64,000 nucleotides of DNA, from positions 62,001 through 126,000 of the forward strand of contig NZ_CP014015.2 of NCBI RefSeq assembly GCF_001559075.2. Reading direction: 5' to 3'. Made by a program: the position numbers and the translations under genes. Below, one piece after another: positions 1 through 8,331 of this stretch (positions within the stretch are counted from its first letter, which is position 1; every line of letters begins with the position of its first letter). Source of the stretch: Citrobacter amalonaticus. Its GTDB lineage: Bacteria > Pseudomonadota > Gammaproteobacteria > Enterobacterales > Enterobacteriaceae. Below the pieces are notes generated by a model. It was not told the DNA's origin. It did not search any database and worked only from the letters and a program-made list of their open reading frames with translations.

Positions 1-366
1 ACCGGTCTGGCGCTGGGCGAGGCGTTGAAACTGGCGCTCGGCGATAAGCGCGGCATCAACCGTTTTGGCTTTGTGTTGCCGATGGACGAATGCCTGGCGC
101 GCTGCGCGCTGGATATCTCCGGGCGCCCGCACCTCGAATACCGCGCCGAGTTCACCTATCAGCGCGTCGGCGATCTGAGTACCGAGATGATCGAACACTT
201 TTTCCGTTCACTCTCCTACACCATGGGTGTGACGCTGCACCTGAAGACCAAAGGCAAAAACGACCATCACCGTGTGGAAAGCCTGTTCAAAGCCTTCGGC
301 CGTACGCTGCGCCAGGCCATTCGCGTTGAGGGTGAGACCCTTCCCTCTTCCAAAGGAGTGCTGTGA
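1..366 (+). CDS. hisB: Imidazoleglycerol-phosphate dehydratase / histidinol-phosphatase, C-terminal part
   Basis: The window opens in frame inside hisB; the first codons read TGLALGEALKLALGDKRG and run to a TGA at 364-366. Only the last ~121 residues are present, about a third of the ~355-residue enterobacterial bifunctional enzyme. This part belongs to the dehydratase domain, which converts imidazole glycerol phosphate to imidazole acetol phosphate in histidine synthesis; the N-terminal phosphatase domain lies outside. The segment DISGRPHLEY and the histidine-rich KNDHHRVESLFKAF near the end are typical of the metal-binding dehydratase fold. The stop codon overlaps the hisH start (TGATG), as expected for a translationally coupled his operon. 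Identity is certain; only the left edge is cut. Confidence 0.97.
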   Translation, partial: TGLALGEALKLALGDKRGINRFGFVLPMDECLARCALDISGRPHLEYRAEFTYQRVGDLSTEMIEHFFRSLSYTMGVTLHLKTKGKNDHHRVESLFKAFGRTLRQAIRVEGETLPSSKGVL

Positions 367-956
367 TGAACGTGGTGATCCTCGACACCGGCTGCGCCAA
401 CCTGAACTCGGTGAAATCCGCCGTCGCACGTCACGGTTATGATCCGACAGTCAGTCGTGACCCGGATGTGGTCTTACGCGCGGATAAACTGTTTCTGCCA
501 GGCGTCGGCACGGCGCAGGCGGCAATGGACCAGTTACGCGAGCGCGAACTGATCGATCTGATTAAAGCCTGCACCCAACCGGTGCTCGGCATCTGCCTCG
601 GAATGCAAATTCTGGGGCGGCGAAGTGAGGAGACGAACGGCGTCGACCTGTTGGGTATTGTCGATCAGGACGTACCGAAGATGACCGATTTCGGTTTACC
701 GCTGCCACATATGGGCTGGAACCGCGTTTATCCGCAGGCCGGGAATCGTCTTTTTCAGGGCATTGAGGACGGCGCGTATTTCTACTTTGTGCACAGCTAT
801 GCAATGCCGGTCAATCCGTGGACCATCGCCCAGTGCCACTACGGCGAGCCGTTCACCGCCGCCGTACAAAAAGATAACTTCTTCGGTGTGCAGTTCCACC
901 CGGAGCGTTCGGGTGCCGCTGGCGCACAGTTGCTGAAAAACTTTCTGGAGATGTGA
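366..956 (+). CDS. hisH: Imidazole glycerol phosphate synthase, glutaminase subunit HisH
   Basis: Class I glutamine amidotransferase (196 residues) that frees ammonia from glutamine and channels it to HisF, forming IGP and AICAR. The nucleophile is Cys77 in GICLGMQ; the His and Glu of the triad sit near the C-terminus in QFHPERSG. I start at the ATG at 366, which overlaps the hisB stop, not at the GTG three bases earlier, because the product then begins MNVVILDTGCANLNSVK as in E. coli. Its own stop overlaps the hisA start (TGATG). Cytosolic, obligate partner of HisF. Confidence 0.97.
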   Translation: MNVVILDTGCANLNSVKSAVARHGYDPTVSRDPDVVLRADKLFLPGVGTAQAAMDQLRERELIDLIKACTQPVLGICLGMQILGRRSEETNGVDLLGIVDQDVPKMTDFGLPLPHMGWNRVYPQAGNRLFQGIEDGAYFYFVHSYAMPVNPWTIAQCHYGEPFTAAVQKDNFFGVQFHPERSGAAGAQLLKNFLEM

Positions 957-1693
957 TGATTATTCCGGCTTTAGATTTAATCGACGGCACCGTCGTGCGT
1001 CTCCATCAGGGCGATTATGCACAACAGCGCGATTACGGCACCGACCCGCTGCCACGCCTGCAGGATTATGCCGCCCAGGGGGCCGAGGTGTTACACCTGG
1101 TTGACTTAACCGGCGCGAAAGATCCGGCGAAACGGCAGATCCCGCTGATTAAAACCCTGGTGGCTGGCGTGAACGTGCCGGTCCAGGTCGGCGGCGGCGT
1201 ACGCACTGAAGACGACGTTGCGGCCCTGCTGGCGGCGGGTGTCGCCCGCGTGGTGGTTGGCTCCACGGCGGTAAAGTCGCCAGAAATGGTGAAAGGCTGG
1301 TTCACGCGTTTTGGCGCCGACGCACTGGTCCTCGCGCTGGATGTGCGTATTGATGAGCAGGGAAACAAACAGGTGGCGGTGAGCGGCTGGCAGGAGAACT
1401 CCGGCGTGTCGCTCGAAGAACTGGTCGAAACCTATCTGCCAGTGGGCCTGAAACATGTACTCTGCACGGATATTTCTCGCGACGGCACGCTGGCGGGCTC
1501 AAACGTCTCTTTGTATGAAGAGGTATGCGAAAAATATCCACAGGTGGCTTTCCAGTCCTCTGGCGGGATCGGTGATATCAACGACATCGCCGCACTGCGC
1601 GAAACCGGCGTGCGCGGCGTGATCGTCGGGCGTGCGTTGCTGGAAGGCAAATTCACCGTTAAGGAGGCGATCCAATGCTGGCAAAACGTATAA
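956..1693 (+). CDS. hisA: ProFAR isomerase HisA
   Basis: 1-(5-phosphoribosyl)-5-[(5-phosphoribosylamino)methylideneamino]imidazole-4-carboxamide isomerase, the fourth step of histidine synthesis (245 residues, (beta/alpha)8 barrel). Catalytic Asp7 (PALDLIDG) and Asp129 (LALDVRID) are both present, as are phosphate-binding glycine loops (QVGGGVR near 78-83 and SSGGIGD near 200). The start at 956 overlaps the hisH stop and gives the standard MIIPALDLIDG N-terminus. Its 3' end overlaps hisF by 19 bases, so the two reading frames are coupled. It is a structural paralogue of HisF. Confidence 0.97.
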   Translation: MIIPALDLIDGTVVRLHQGDYAQQRDYGTDPLPRLQDYAAQGAEVLHLVDLTGAKDPAKRQIPLIKTLVAGVNVPVQVGGGVRTEDDVAALLAAGVARVVVGSTAVKSPEMVKGWFTRFGADALVLALDVRIDEQGNKQVAVSGWQENSGVSLEELVETYLPVGLKHVLCTDISRDGTLAGSNVSLYEEVCEKYPQVAFQSSGGIGDINDIAALRETGVRGVIVGRALLEGKFTVKEAIQCWQNV

Positions 1694-2451
1694 TCCCTTG
1701 CCTCGACGTTCGCGATGGTCAGGTCGTGAAAGGCGTGCAGTTCCGTAATCACGAAATCATCGGCGACATCGTCCCGCTGGCGAAACGCTACGCCGATGAA
1801 GGTGCCGATGAACTGGTGTTTTACGATATCACCGCGTCCAGCGACGGTCGTGTGGTCGATAAAAGCTGGGTTTCACGCGTTGCGGAAGTGATCGACATTC
1901 CATTCTGCGTGGCGGGCGGGATTAAGTCAGTTGACGACGCGGCCAAAATTCTCTCGTTTGGCGCAGACAAAATCTCCATCAACTCGCCGGCACTGGCTGA
2001 CCCAACGCTGATTACCCGTCTGGCTGACCGTTTTGGCGTACAGTGTATTGTGGTGGGGATTGATACCTGGTACGACGCTGAAACCGGCAAGTATCATGTC
2101 AATCAATATACCGGCGACGAAAGCCGCACCCGCGTCACCACCTGGGAAACCCTCGACTGGGTACAGGAAGTGCAAAAGCGCGGTGCCGGAGAAATCGTCC
2201 TCAACATGATGAACCAGGACGGCGTGCGTAACGGTTACGACCTTGAACAGTTGAAAAAGGTACGTGATGTTTGCCGCGTACCGCTGATCGCCTCCGGTGG
2301 CGCGGGCACCATGGAACACTTCCTCGAGGCTTTCCGCGATGCCGATGTCGACGGTGCGCTTGCCGCCTCCGTCTTCCACAAACAGATAATCAATATTGGT
2401 GAATTAAAAGCGTACCTGGCAGCACAGGGCGTGGAGATCAGGATATGTTAA
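1675..2451 (+). CDS. hisF: Imidazole glycerol phosphate synthase, cyclase subunit HisF
   Basis: Cyclase subunit (258 residues) that joins HisH-derived ammonia to PRFAR and releases IGP and AICAR, linking histidine and purine synthesis. Catalytic Asp11 (PCLDVRDG) and Asp130 (VVGIDTWYD) are intact, and the phosphate loops VAGGIKS and ASGGAGT are in their usual places. Full length. A ribosome-binding sequence (AAGGAGG) lies inside the end of hisA just upstream of the ATG. The 3' end overlaps hisI by 7 bases. Confidence 0.97.
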   Translation: MLAKRIIPCLDVRDGQVVKGVQFRNHEIIGDIVPLAKRYADEGADELVFYDITASSDGRVVDKSWVSRVAEVIDIPFCVAGGIKSVDDAAKILSFGADKISINSPALADPTLITRLADRFGVQCIVVGIDTWYDAETGKYHVNQYTGDESRTRVTTWETLDWVQEVQKRGAGEIVLNMMNQDGVRNGYDLEQLKKVRDVCRVPLIASGGAGTMEHFLEAFRDADVDGALAASVFHKQIINIGELKAYLAAQGVEIRIC

Positions 2452-3056
2452 CAGAGCAACAACGCAGCCAACTGGACTGGGAAAAAACCGACGGACTGAT
2501 GCCAGTCGTCGTACAGCACGCGGTGTCCGGTGAAGTGTTGATGCTGGGATATATGAACCCAGACGCGCTGGATAAAACCCTGGCAACCGGCAAAGTCACC
2601 TTCTTCTCGCGCACCAAACAGCGTCTGTGGACCAAAGGCGAGACGTCGGGCAACTTTCTGAACGTGGTCAGCATTGCACCAGACTGTGATAACGATACCT
2701 TGCTGGTACTGGTGGATCCCATCGGGCCCACCTGTCACAAAGGCACCAGTAGCTGCTTTGGCGAAACCAGTCATCAGTGGCTGTTCTTGTATCAGCTTGA
2801 GCAACTGTTAGCCGGGCGCAAAACGGCTGACCCGGCAAGTTCCTATACCGCGAAACTGTATGCCAGCGGCACCAAGCGCATCGCGCAGAAAGTGGGTGAA
2901 GAAGGTGTCGAAACCGCGCTGGCGGCCACGGTGCATGACCGCTTCGAACTGACCAACGAGGCGTCGGATTTGATGTATCACCTGTTGGTCCTGCTGCAGG
3001 ATCAGGATCTCGACCTGACGACGGTCATTGAGAATCTGCGCAAACGTCATCAGTAA
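2445..3056 (+). CDS. hisI: Bifunctional phosphoribosyl-AMP cyclohydrolase / phosphoribosyl-ATP pyrophosphatase
   Basis: Last gene of the his operon (203 residues), catalysing steps 2 and 3 of histidine synthesis. The N-terminal cyclohydrolase domain (about 1-115) carries the zinc/metal-ligand cluster around VSIAPDCDNDTLL and the FFSRTKQRLWTKGETSGN segment. The C-terminal pyrophosphatase domain (about 116-203) has the acidic helix motif KVGEEGVETALAA and EASDLMYHLLVLL typical of all-alpha NTP pyrophosphatases. Full length and fused as in other enterobacteria. A strong terminator follows 12 bases after the stop. Confidence 0.97.
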   Translation: MLTEQQRSQLDWEKTDGLMPVVVQHAVSGEVLMLGYMNPDALDKTLATGKVTFFSRTKQRLWTKGETSGNFLNVVSIAPDCDNDTLLVLVDPIGPTCHKGTSSCFGETSHQWLFLYQLEQLLAGRKTADPASSYTAKLYASGTKRIAQKVGEEGVETALAATVHDRFELTNEASDLMYHLLVLLQDQDLDLTTVIENLRKRHQ

Positions 3057-3067
3057 TCTTAAGGCGT

Positions 3068-3108
3068 AAAAAAACCGGGCCAGTTCACAACTGGCCCGGT
3101 TTTTTTTT
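3068..3108. terminator. Bidirectional Rho-independent terminator between hisI and wzzB
   Basis: A perfect 11-bp stem (AACCGGGCCAG / CTGGCCCGGTT) closes a 7-base loop. It is followed by nine T on the plus strand and, read from the other side, by a run of T on the minus strand. It can therefore end both the his mRNA and the convergent wzzB mRNA, which stops at 3120. Confidence 0.93.
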
Positions 3109-3119
3109 GAAGGGTAATA

Positions 3120-4103
3120 TTACTGCGCTTTGGGTTTGTAGTTACGCAGCGCATTACGTCCCAGCACTACGCCGGCACCAATCATTCCACCAAGCAGTGT
3201 CGCCAGTATCAGAGTAATCGCTTTTTTCGGGCTATCGCGATAAACAGGCAACGTCGGTTTCATTACATAACGGTAAGCATGAATGCTATCCGGATCAATC
3301 TTAAGCGAGTTGACCGCCAACAGATTTTGTCGCGTCAGATAGTAATCATCAGAAAACGTTAATGGGCGTGTTGCTTCGTTATTGACCATGGAAGACAAGG
3401 CTTCACTTCCCAACATAAACATTGTGTCCTGGGAGACTTGATCGGCTTGCTGGATCTGAGGCAGTTTGATATTGGATTGCTCTGCAATTTTCAGCGCCTG
3501 ATTAATTTGCGCGATACGCAACGATTTTTGCTCTTTTGCAACCTTTTCCTGAGCTTCAAGTGAATGTTCTAAGTCAGATACACGGGTTTTAATGCTCATC
3601 TCAAGGTCGGCGTTGATTTCTTTAGAAACGGCTTCGTCAATTTGTTGAATGTATTGTGCCAACGTTTTTTGGGCAGTCTCTGCATTATCTGCCGAGTATG
3701 ATACTTTCAATGGTAAAGGTTGCCCTTTAACCGAAGAATCAATTGTCAATTTTTCAGGGTTCAACTGATTATTTAACGTTTCTGAGAGCGCAGAAAAAGC
3801 CGAACTAAACCGTCCAACAATTCCGGACTGAACATCATTAATCTTTGGCGCATTCTGACCATAAAGGATATTCATGGCATTAGTATACGTCGCTAACTGA
3901 CCCGCATCAGGCTGAGTGATTATCGCCGTCGAGGTCCATTTCTCTTTCGCTACCGCCAGGTAACCTACGGCCAGAGCGATGGCCACAATAATGCAGATGA
4001 TTATTGTCACTTTACCGCGCCATAATTGAACCATTAAGTCAATTAAATCAATCTGTTCCGGTTCGTTGCTACGCCCAGATAGGTTGTTATTTTCCACTGT
4101 CAT
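3120..4103 (-). CDS. wzzB: O-antigen chain length determinant WzzB
   Basis: Inner-membrane polysaccharide co-polymerase (327 residues) that sets the modal length of the O-antigen made by Wzy. Topology is classical: TM1 at about 31-52 (IIICIIVAIALAVGYLAV), a long periplasmic coiled-coil-rich domain, and TM2 near the C-terminus, preceded by the proline-rich motif PTLPVYRDSPKKA. The ATG at 4103 is preferred over a GTG at 4106 because an AGGG sits 5 bases before it and the product begins MTVENNN. The periplasmic domain is visibly more divergent from E. coli than the two TM ends, as is usual for Wzz. It lies outside the wzx/wzy operon, next to ugd. Confidence 0.95.
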   Translation of the reverse strand: MTVENNNLSGRSNEPEQIDLIDLMVQLWRGKVTIIICIIVAIALAVGYLAVAKEKWTSTAIITQPDAGQLATYTNAMNILYGQNAPKINDVQSGIVGRFSSAFSALSETLNNQLNPEKLTIDSSVKGQPLPLKVSYSADNAETAQKTLAQYIQQIDEAVSKEINADLEMSIKTRVSDLEHSLEAQEKVAKEQKSLRIAQINQALKIAEQSNIKLPQIQQADQVSQDTMFMLGSEALSSMVNNEATRPLTFSDDYYLTRQNLLAVNSLKIDPDSIHAYRYVMKPTLPVYRDSPKKAITLILATLLGGMIGAGVVLGRNALRNYKPKAQ

Positions 4104-4246
4104 CACTACCCTAACTATGAAAGGTTAAATCTCGTGACAGTTTATCGGGAAACGTGATTTATGCCATAGGAAAATTGGTAGGATTGCGAAAATTCTGGTA
4201 GGTTTTTAACCCATTATCAGGGACTCCCTTCCCCTCAGTTGACTAA

Positions 4247-5413
4247 TCAATCACTGCCAAAGAGATCGCGGGTATAGACTTTTTCGGCGACATCTTTGAG
4301 CTCTTCAGCCATGCGGTTCGAGATAATGACATCAGCCTGTTGTTTAAACTGCGTCAAATCACGTTCGATTCGCGAGTTGAAAAACATCTCGTCCTGCATC
4401 ACAGGTTCATAAATCACCACTTCCACACCTTTGGCCTTAATGCGCTTCATGATCCCCTGAATGGAAGATGCGCGGAAGTTATCCGAGCCGCTTTTCATGA
4501 TCAGACGATAGATCCCCACGACCTTTGGTTTTCTGGCGAGAATGGCATCAGCGATAAAGTCCTTGCGAGTGCGGTTGGCATCAACAATTGCTGAAATAAT
4601 ATTATTCGGGACTGATTGATAATTAGCCAGAAGCTGCTTGGTATCTTTTGGCAGACAATAACCGCCGTAGCCAAAAGAAGGATTGTTATAGTGATTGCCA
4701 ATACGCGGATCCAGACAAACCCCCTCGATGATCTGGCGGGTATTTAAACCTAAACTTTCAGCGTAACTATCGAGTTCGTTAAAATAGGCCACGCGCATCG
4801 CCAGATAGGTGTTGGCAAAAAGTTTTATCGCTTCCGCTTCGGTAGAATCCGTAAACAGCGTAGGGATATCTTGCTTCACCGCCCCTTCCTGAAGCAAAGC
4901 GGCAAACCGCTCTGCTCGTTCAGAGCGCTCGCCGATGACAATACGCGACGGATACAAGTTGTCATAGAGCGCCTTACCTTCACGTAAAAATTCAGGGGAA
5001 AATATAATATTTTGGGTTTTAAATTTTTTACCCATCGCAGCGGTAAACCCAACCGGGACGGTAGACTTAATTATCATCACCGCATTTGGATTAATCGCTA
5101 TTACATCCTGAATGACGGATTCTACGCTTGAAGTATTGAAGTAATTGGTCTTCGGATCATAATCGGTCGGCGTCGCAATAATAACATAATCTGTGTTTCG
5201 GTAAGCATCATGCTTATCCAGTGTGGCTTTGAAATTAATTTTCTCCGACGTTAAGAACTGCTGAATTTCTTTATCGACAATCGGAGATATCCGATCATTC
5301 AACATTTCAACACGGGAGGGGATGATGTCTAATGCAACCACATCATGATGCTGTGCGATTAGCAGACCGTTGGACAGTCCGACATACCCGGTACCGGAGA
5401 TGGTGATTTTCAT
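4247..5413 (-). CDS. ugd: UDP-glucose 6-dehydrogenase
   Basis: Oxidises UDP-glucose to UDP-glucuronate with two NAD+ (388 residues). The product feeds colanic acid and, through the Arn pathway, 4-amino-4-deoxy-arabinose modification of lipid A. The Rossmann motif GTGYVGLSNG is at the N-terminus and the catalytic Cys is in GYGGYCLPKD at about 250-260. Length and sequence match E. coli Ugd. It is monocistronic in appearance: the gnd terminator lies upstream and 143 bases separate it from wzzB. The upstream region holds a perfect PmrA box and an RcsAB-like box, listed separately. It is not the O-antigen dehydrogenase, which is a second paralogue at 20199-21479. Confidence 0.97.
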   Translation of the reverse strand: MKITISGTGYVGLSNGLLIAQHHDVVALDIIPSRVEMLNDRISPIVDKEIQQFLTSEKINFKATLDKHDAYRNTDYVIIATPTDYDPKTNYFNTSSVESVIQDVIAINPNAVMIIKSTVPVGFTAAMGKKFKTQNIIFSPEFLREGKALYDNLYPSRIVIGERSERAERFAALLQEGAVKQDIPTLFTDSTEAEAIKLFANTYLAMRVAYFNELDSYAESLGLNTRQIIEGVCLDPRIGNHYNNPSFGYGGYCLPKDTKQLLANYQSVPNNIISAIVDANRTRKDFIADAILARKPKVVGIYRLIMKSGSDNFRASSIQGIMKRIKAKGVEVVIYEPVMQDEMFFNSRIERDLTQFKQQADVIISNRMAEELKDVAEKVYTRDLFGSD

Positions 5414-5524
5414 TGCATGCTCTCAGAATTAACTTAATTAGACATCATGATGTATTCACATCCTGACACGTTATTATTGTTTTAGCGTCTGAGCGAATAA
5501 TGTGTCAACGAAGCCTAATACAAT

Positions 5525-5538
5525 TAGGATTATCTTTA
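5525..5538 (-). promoter_or_regulatory. Putative RcsAB box upstream of ugd
   Basis: On the minus strand the site reads TAAAGATAATCCTA and matches 11 of 14 positions of the RcsAB consensus (TAAGAATATTCCTA, from memory). It lies about 115 bases before the ugd start. ugd supplies UDP-glucuronate for colanic acid, the main Rcs target, so Rcs control is expected. The match is seen; binding is inferred. Confidence 0.5.
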
Positions 5539-5556
5539 TCATCCTAAAGGGACAAT

Positions 5557-5573
5557 ATTAAGTTAATATTAAG
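5557..5573 (-). promoter_or_regulatory. PmrA (BasR) box upstream of ugd
   Basis: The minus strand reads CTTAATATTAACTTAAT, two perfect CTTAAT half sites separated by 5 bases, the textbook PmrA recognition pattern. It sits ~145 bases upstream of the ugd ATG, on the far side of the RcsAB-like box. ugd (pmrE) is a known PmrA target in Salmonella, needed for polymyxin resistance. Confidence 0.75.
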
Positions 5574-5601
5574 CAATGAAGATTATGCAATAAGAATCAG
5601 G

Positions 5602-5634
5602 ATAAAAAAAAAGCCCGGTCTTTAGACCGGGCTT
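5602..5634 (-). terminator. Rho-independent terminator downstream of gnd
   Basis: Perfect 11-bp stem AAGCCCGGTCT / AGACCGGGCTT with a 2-base loop, followed on the minus strand by nine T. It begins 17 bases after the gnd stop and isolates ugd from gnd transcription. Confidence 0.92.
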
Positions 5635-5650
5635 CTGACAAACAATGTAA

Positions 5651-7057
5651 TTAATCCATCCATTCGGTATGGAAAATGCCTTCTTTATCAGTACGTTTAT
5701 AGGTATGCGCACCGAAGTAATCACGTTGTGCCTGGATCAGGTTAGCTGGCAATACTTCCGCACGATAGCTGTCGTAGTAGGCAACGGCCGCAGAGAAAGT
5801 CGGTACCGGGATACCATTCTGAACAGCGTAGGCAACAACATCACGCAGCGCCTGCTGGTATTCATCAGCGATGTTCTTGAAGTACGGATCTAACAGCAGA
5901 TTGGCAATGCCTGCATTTTTCGCGTAGGCGTCCGTGATCTTCTGCAGGAACTGCGCACGAATAATGCAACCAGCACGGAAAATCTTCGCGATTTCACCGT
6001 AATTCAGATCCCAGTTGTACTCGTCGGACGCCGCACGCAGCTGCGAGAAGCCTTGCGCGTAGGAAACGATTTTACCAAGGTACAGCGCACGGCGCACTTT
6101 CTCAATAAACTCAACTTTATCACCCGCAGGCTGTGCTTTCGGACCGGTCAGGACCTTAGAAGCAGCCACACGCTGGTCTTTCAGTGAGGAGATGTAACGC
6201 GCAAAGACCGATTCAGTGATCAAAGACAGCGGTTCGCCGAGATCCAGAGAACTTTGGCTTGTCCACTTACCGGTACCTTTGTTTGCCGCTTCATCCAGAA
6301 TGACATCAACGAGGTATTTACCCTCTTCATCTTTTTTAGTGAAGATGTCTTTAGTGATATCAATCAGGTAGCTGCTGAGCTCGCCATTGTTCCATTCAGT
6401 AAAGGTGCTGGCCAGCTCTTCATTAGAGAGATTCAGACCGCCTTTCAGCAGAGAATAGGCTTCAGCGATGAGCTGCATATCGCCATATTCAATACCGTTG
6501 TGAACCATTTTCACGTAATGGCCTGCGCCATCAGCACCGATATAGGTCACGCAAGGTTCGCCATCTTCAGCGACTGCAGCGATCTTCGTCAGAATCGGCG
6601 CTACCAGTTCGTAGGCTTCTTTCTGCCCGCCAGGCATGATAGACGGTCCTTTCAGCGCACCTTCCTCACCACCGGAAACACCGGTGCCAATGAAGTTGAA
6701 ACCTTCAGCAGAAAGTTCGCGGTTACGACGAATGGTGTCCTGGAAGAAAGTATTACCACCATCAATGATGATATCGCCTTTATCCAGATACGGTTTCAGA
6801 GAATCAATGGCAGCATCGGTACCCGCGCCTGCTTTCACCATTAACAGGATACGACGAGGCGTTTCGAGGGATTCAACAAACTCTTTCACCGTGTAGTAAG
6901 GCACCAGTTTCTTGCCAGGGTTCTCGGCAATCACTTCTTCGGTCTTTTCACGGGAGCGGTTGAACACGGAGACGGTATAACCACGGCTCTCGATGTTGAG
7001 CGCCAGGTTGCGCCCCATCACTGCCATGCCGACGACGCCGATCTGTTGCTTGGACAT
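5651..7057 (-). CDS. gnd: 6-phosphogluconate dehydrogenase, decarboxylating
   Basis: Pentose phosphate pathway enzyme (468 residues) oxidising 6-phosphogluconate to ribulose 5-phosphate, CO2 and NADPH. N-terminal Rossmann motif VGMAVMGRNLALN, the family signature around GGNTFFQDT, and the substrate-binding region GTGVSGGEEGA with KMVHNGIEYGDMQ are intact. Full length. A clear AGGAG lies 7 bases before the ATG. It forms the classical right border of the O-antigen cluster and is often carried along in O-locus exchanges; it has its own leader and terminator. Confidence 0.98.
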   Translation of the reverse strand: MSKQQIGVVGMAVMGRNLALNIESRGYTVSVFNRSREKTEEVIAENPGKKLVPYYTVKEFVESLETPRRILLMVKAGAGTDAAIDSLKPYLDKGDIIIDGGNTFFQDTIRRNRELSAEGFNFIGTGVSGGEEGALKGPSIMPGGQKEAYELVAPILTKIAAVAEDGEPCVTYIGADGAGHYVKMVHNGIEYGDMQLIAEAYSLLKGGLNLSNEELASTFTEWNNGELSSYLIDITKDIFTKKDEEGKYLVDVILDEAANKGTGKWTSQSSLDLGEPLSLITESVFARYISSLKDQRVAASKVLTGPKAQPAGDKVEFIEKVRRALYLGKIVSYAQGFSQLRAASDEYNWDLNYGEIAKIFRAGCIIRAQFLQKITDAYAKNAGIANLLLDPYFKNIADEYQQALRDVVAYAVQNGIPVPTFSAAVAYYDSYRAEVLPANLIQAQRDYFGAHTYKRTDKEGIFHTEWMD

Positions 7058-7082
7058 TACATACTCCTGTCAGGTGTGGTCA

Positions 7083-7101
7083 CCGCGCGACGTATGCGCG
7101 G
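7083..7101 (-). promoter_or_regulatory. Leader hairpin upstream of gnd
   Basis: A CCGCGC / GCGCGG stem with a 7-base loop lies in the gnd leader, ending about 25 bases before the start codon. It would be transcribed in the gnd 5' UTR and may influence translation or mRNA stability; the sequence shows only the potential hairpin. Confidence 0.3.
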
Positions 7102-7206
7102 CTTGAATGTATTACAGATGTTAACTTAGCTTAGGGCGAGATGGGTAGCATCAAGTGCCAGATAGGATGCAAAAAAGATAATCGCACATGACACTAGCAT
7201 TAAACG

Positions 7207-8331
7207 TCAGGACTGAATTAATTCATTGTAGATGGATAAATGCTGATTCACTATATGTTCGATAGAGTACTCATTTTCAGCTAACAATCTCCCCGCTTTC
7301 CCCATTCTTATTCTTTCATCTGGATTTTTTAACAGATACTCAATCGCGTCAGCTAGTGATACTGGGTCGCGAACCGCAACCAGCATCCCAGTAACATTCG
7401 CCTCTATCGCATCTCTGCAACCAGGGACATCCGTGGTAACAACAGCCCTTCCGCACGCTGCTGCTTCGACCAGACATTTAGGTAATCCTTCGCGATATGA
7501 GGGTAAACAGACTACATTAGCCCTAGAATACTGCTCAGCAATATCGCTTCGGAAACCGCAGAATTCGACAATATTTTCTGATGTCCATTTGTCTATTTCA
7601 GCCTCAGTGATACTTGTTGGATTACAAATATCTGGCGAACCTATAATTCTTATATCAGCTTCAACGTTCCTTTGTTTGAGCAAACGCGCAGCTTCAATAA
7701 ATTCATAAACACCTTTATCTCTTAGTAATCTGGACGCCATTACTACGGTCTTACCGAAAACATTTTCTGGTAGATAAGGATACTCACGTAAATCAACGCC
7801 TGAACCTCTAATCAAACAGGAATCAGACACTTTTAATATGCCAGCACTCACAAGTAACTTTCGGTCGTCAGGGTTCTGAAAAATAACTCTTATCTTCTTA
7901 TGCTTCAGAGCAGAACGGTATAAATTTGTAACAAGTAAACGACGTAAGCCACTGATGATCCCTCTGCTCAGGAAAACGGTTCCCAACCCAGAGACGGCTG
8001 CAACGACATGAGGTACCTTTGCAATCCTGGCAGCAATTCCGCCGTAAAGTGTTGGCTTAATCGTGACAAGATGGACAAGGTCAGGTTTAAGAAATTTGAG
8101 AAGTTTTATGAGCTGAAGCAAAGTAAATAAGTCATAAAATGGATTATTGCCACCTCTGGAAAGAAAGAGATCATGACCTATTATATTATGTCTTTTTAAA
8201 ACCTCATTATTGCTAGAACCAGGAGCAATCACATGAACCTGAAACCCATCTTTCAAAGCTTCGAGTAAGATTGGAAATCGATGAGATATTAAAAAATCAA
8301 CATTATTAATTATAAAAGCAATCTTTTTCAT
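7207..8331 (-). CDS. GT4-family glycosyltransferase, last gene of the O-antigen operon
   Basis: Predicted GT-B fold retaining glycosyltransferase (374 residues) adding one sugar to the undecaprenyl-linked O unit on the cytoplasmic face. The N-terminal domain starts MKKIAFIINNVDFLISHR. The C-terminal GT4 domain carries the nucleotide-sugar binding E-x7-E region in YREGLPKCLVEAAACG near 285-300, followed by VVTTDVPGCRDAI. It resembles PglA/WbpU-type enzymes acting on acetamido sugars, but donor and acceptor cannot be read from sequence. Its ATG follows the upstream gene's stop directly. AT-rich like the rest of the operon. 149 bases without a gene follow before gnd. Confidence 0.85.
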   Translation of the reverse strand: MKKIAFIINNVDFLISHRFPILLEALKDGFQVHVIAPGSSNNEVLKRHNIIGHDLFLSRGGNNPFYDLFTLLQLIKLLKFLKPDLVHLVTIKPTLYGGIAARIAKVPHVVAAVSGLGTVFLSRGIISGLRRLLVTNLYRSALKHKKIRVIFQNPDDRKLLVSAGILKVSDSCLIRGSGVDLREYPYLPENVFGKTVVMASRLLRDKGVYEFIEAARLLKQRNVEADIRIIGSPDICNPTSITEAEIDKWTSENIVEFCGFRSDIAEQYSRANVVCLPSYREGLPKCLVEAAACGRAVVTTDVPGCRDAIEANVTGMLVAVRDPVSLADAIEYLLKNPDERIRMGKAGRLLAENEYSIEHIVNQHLSIYNELIQS

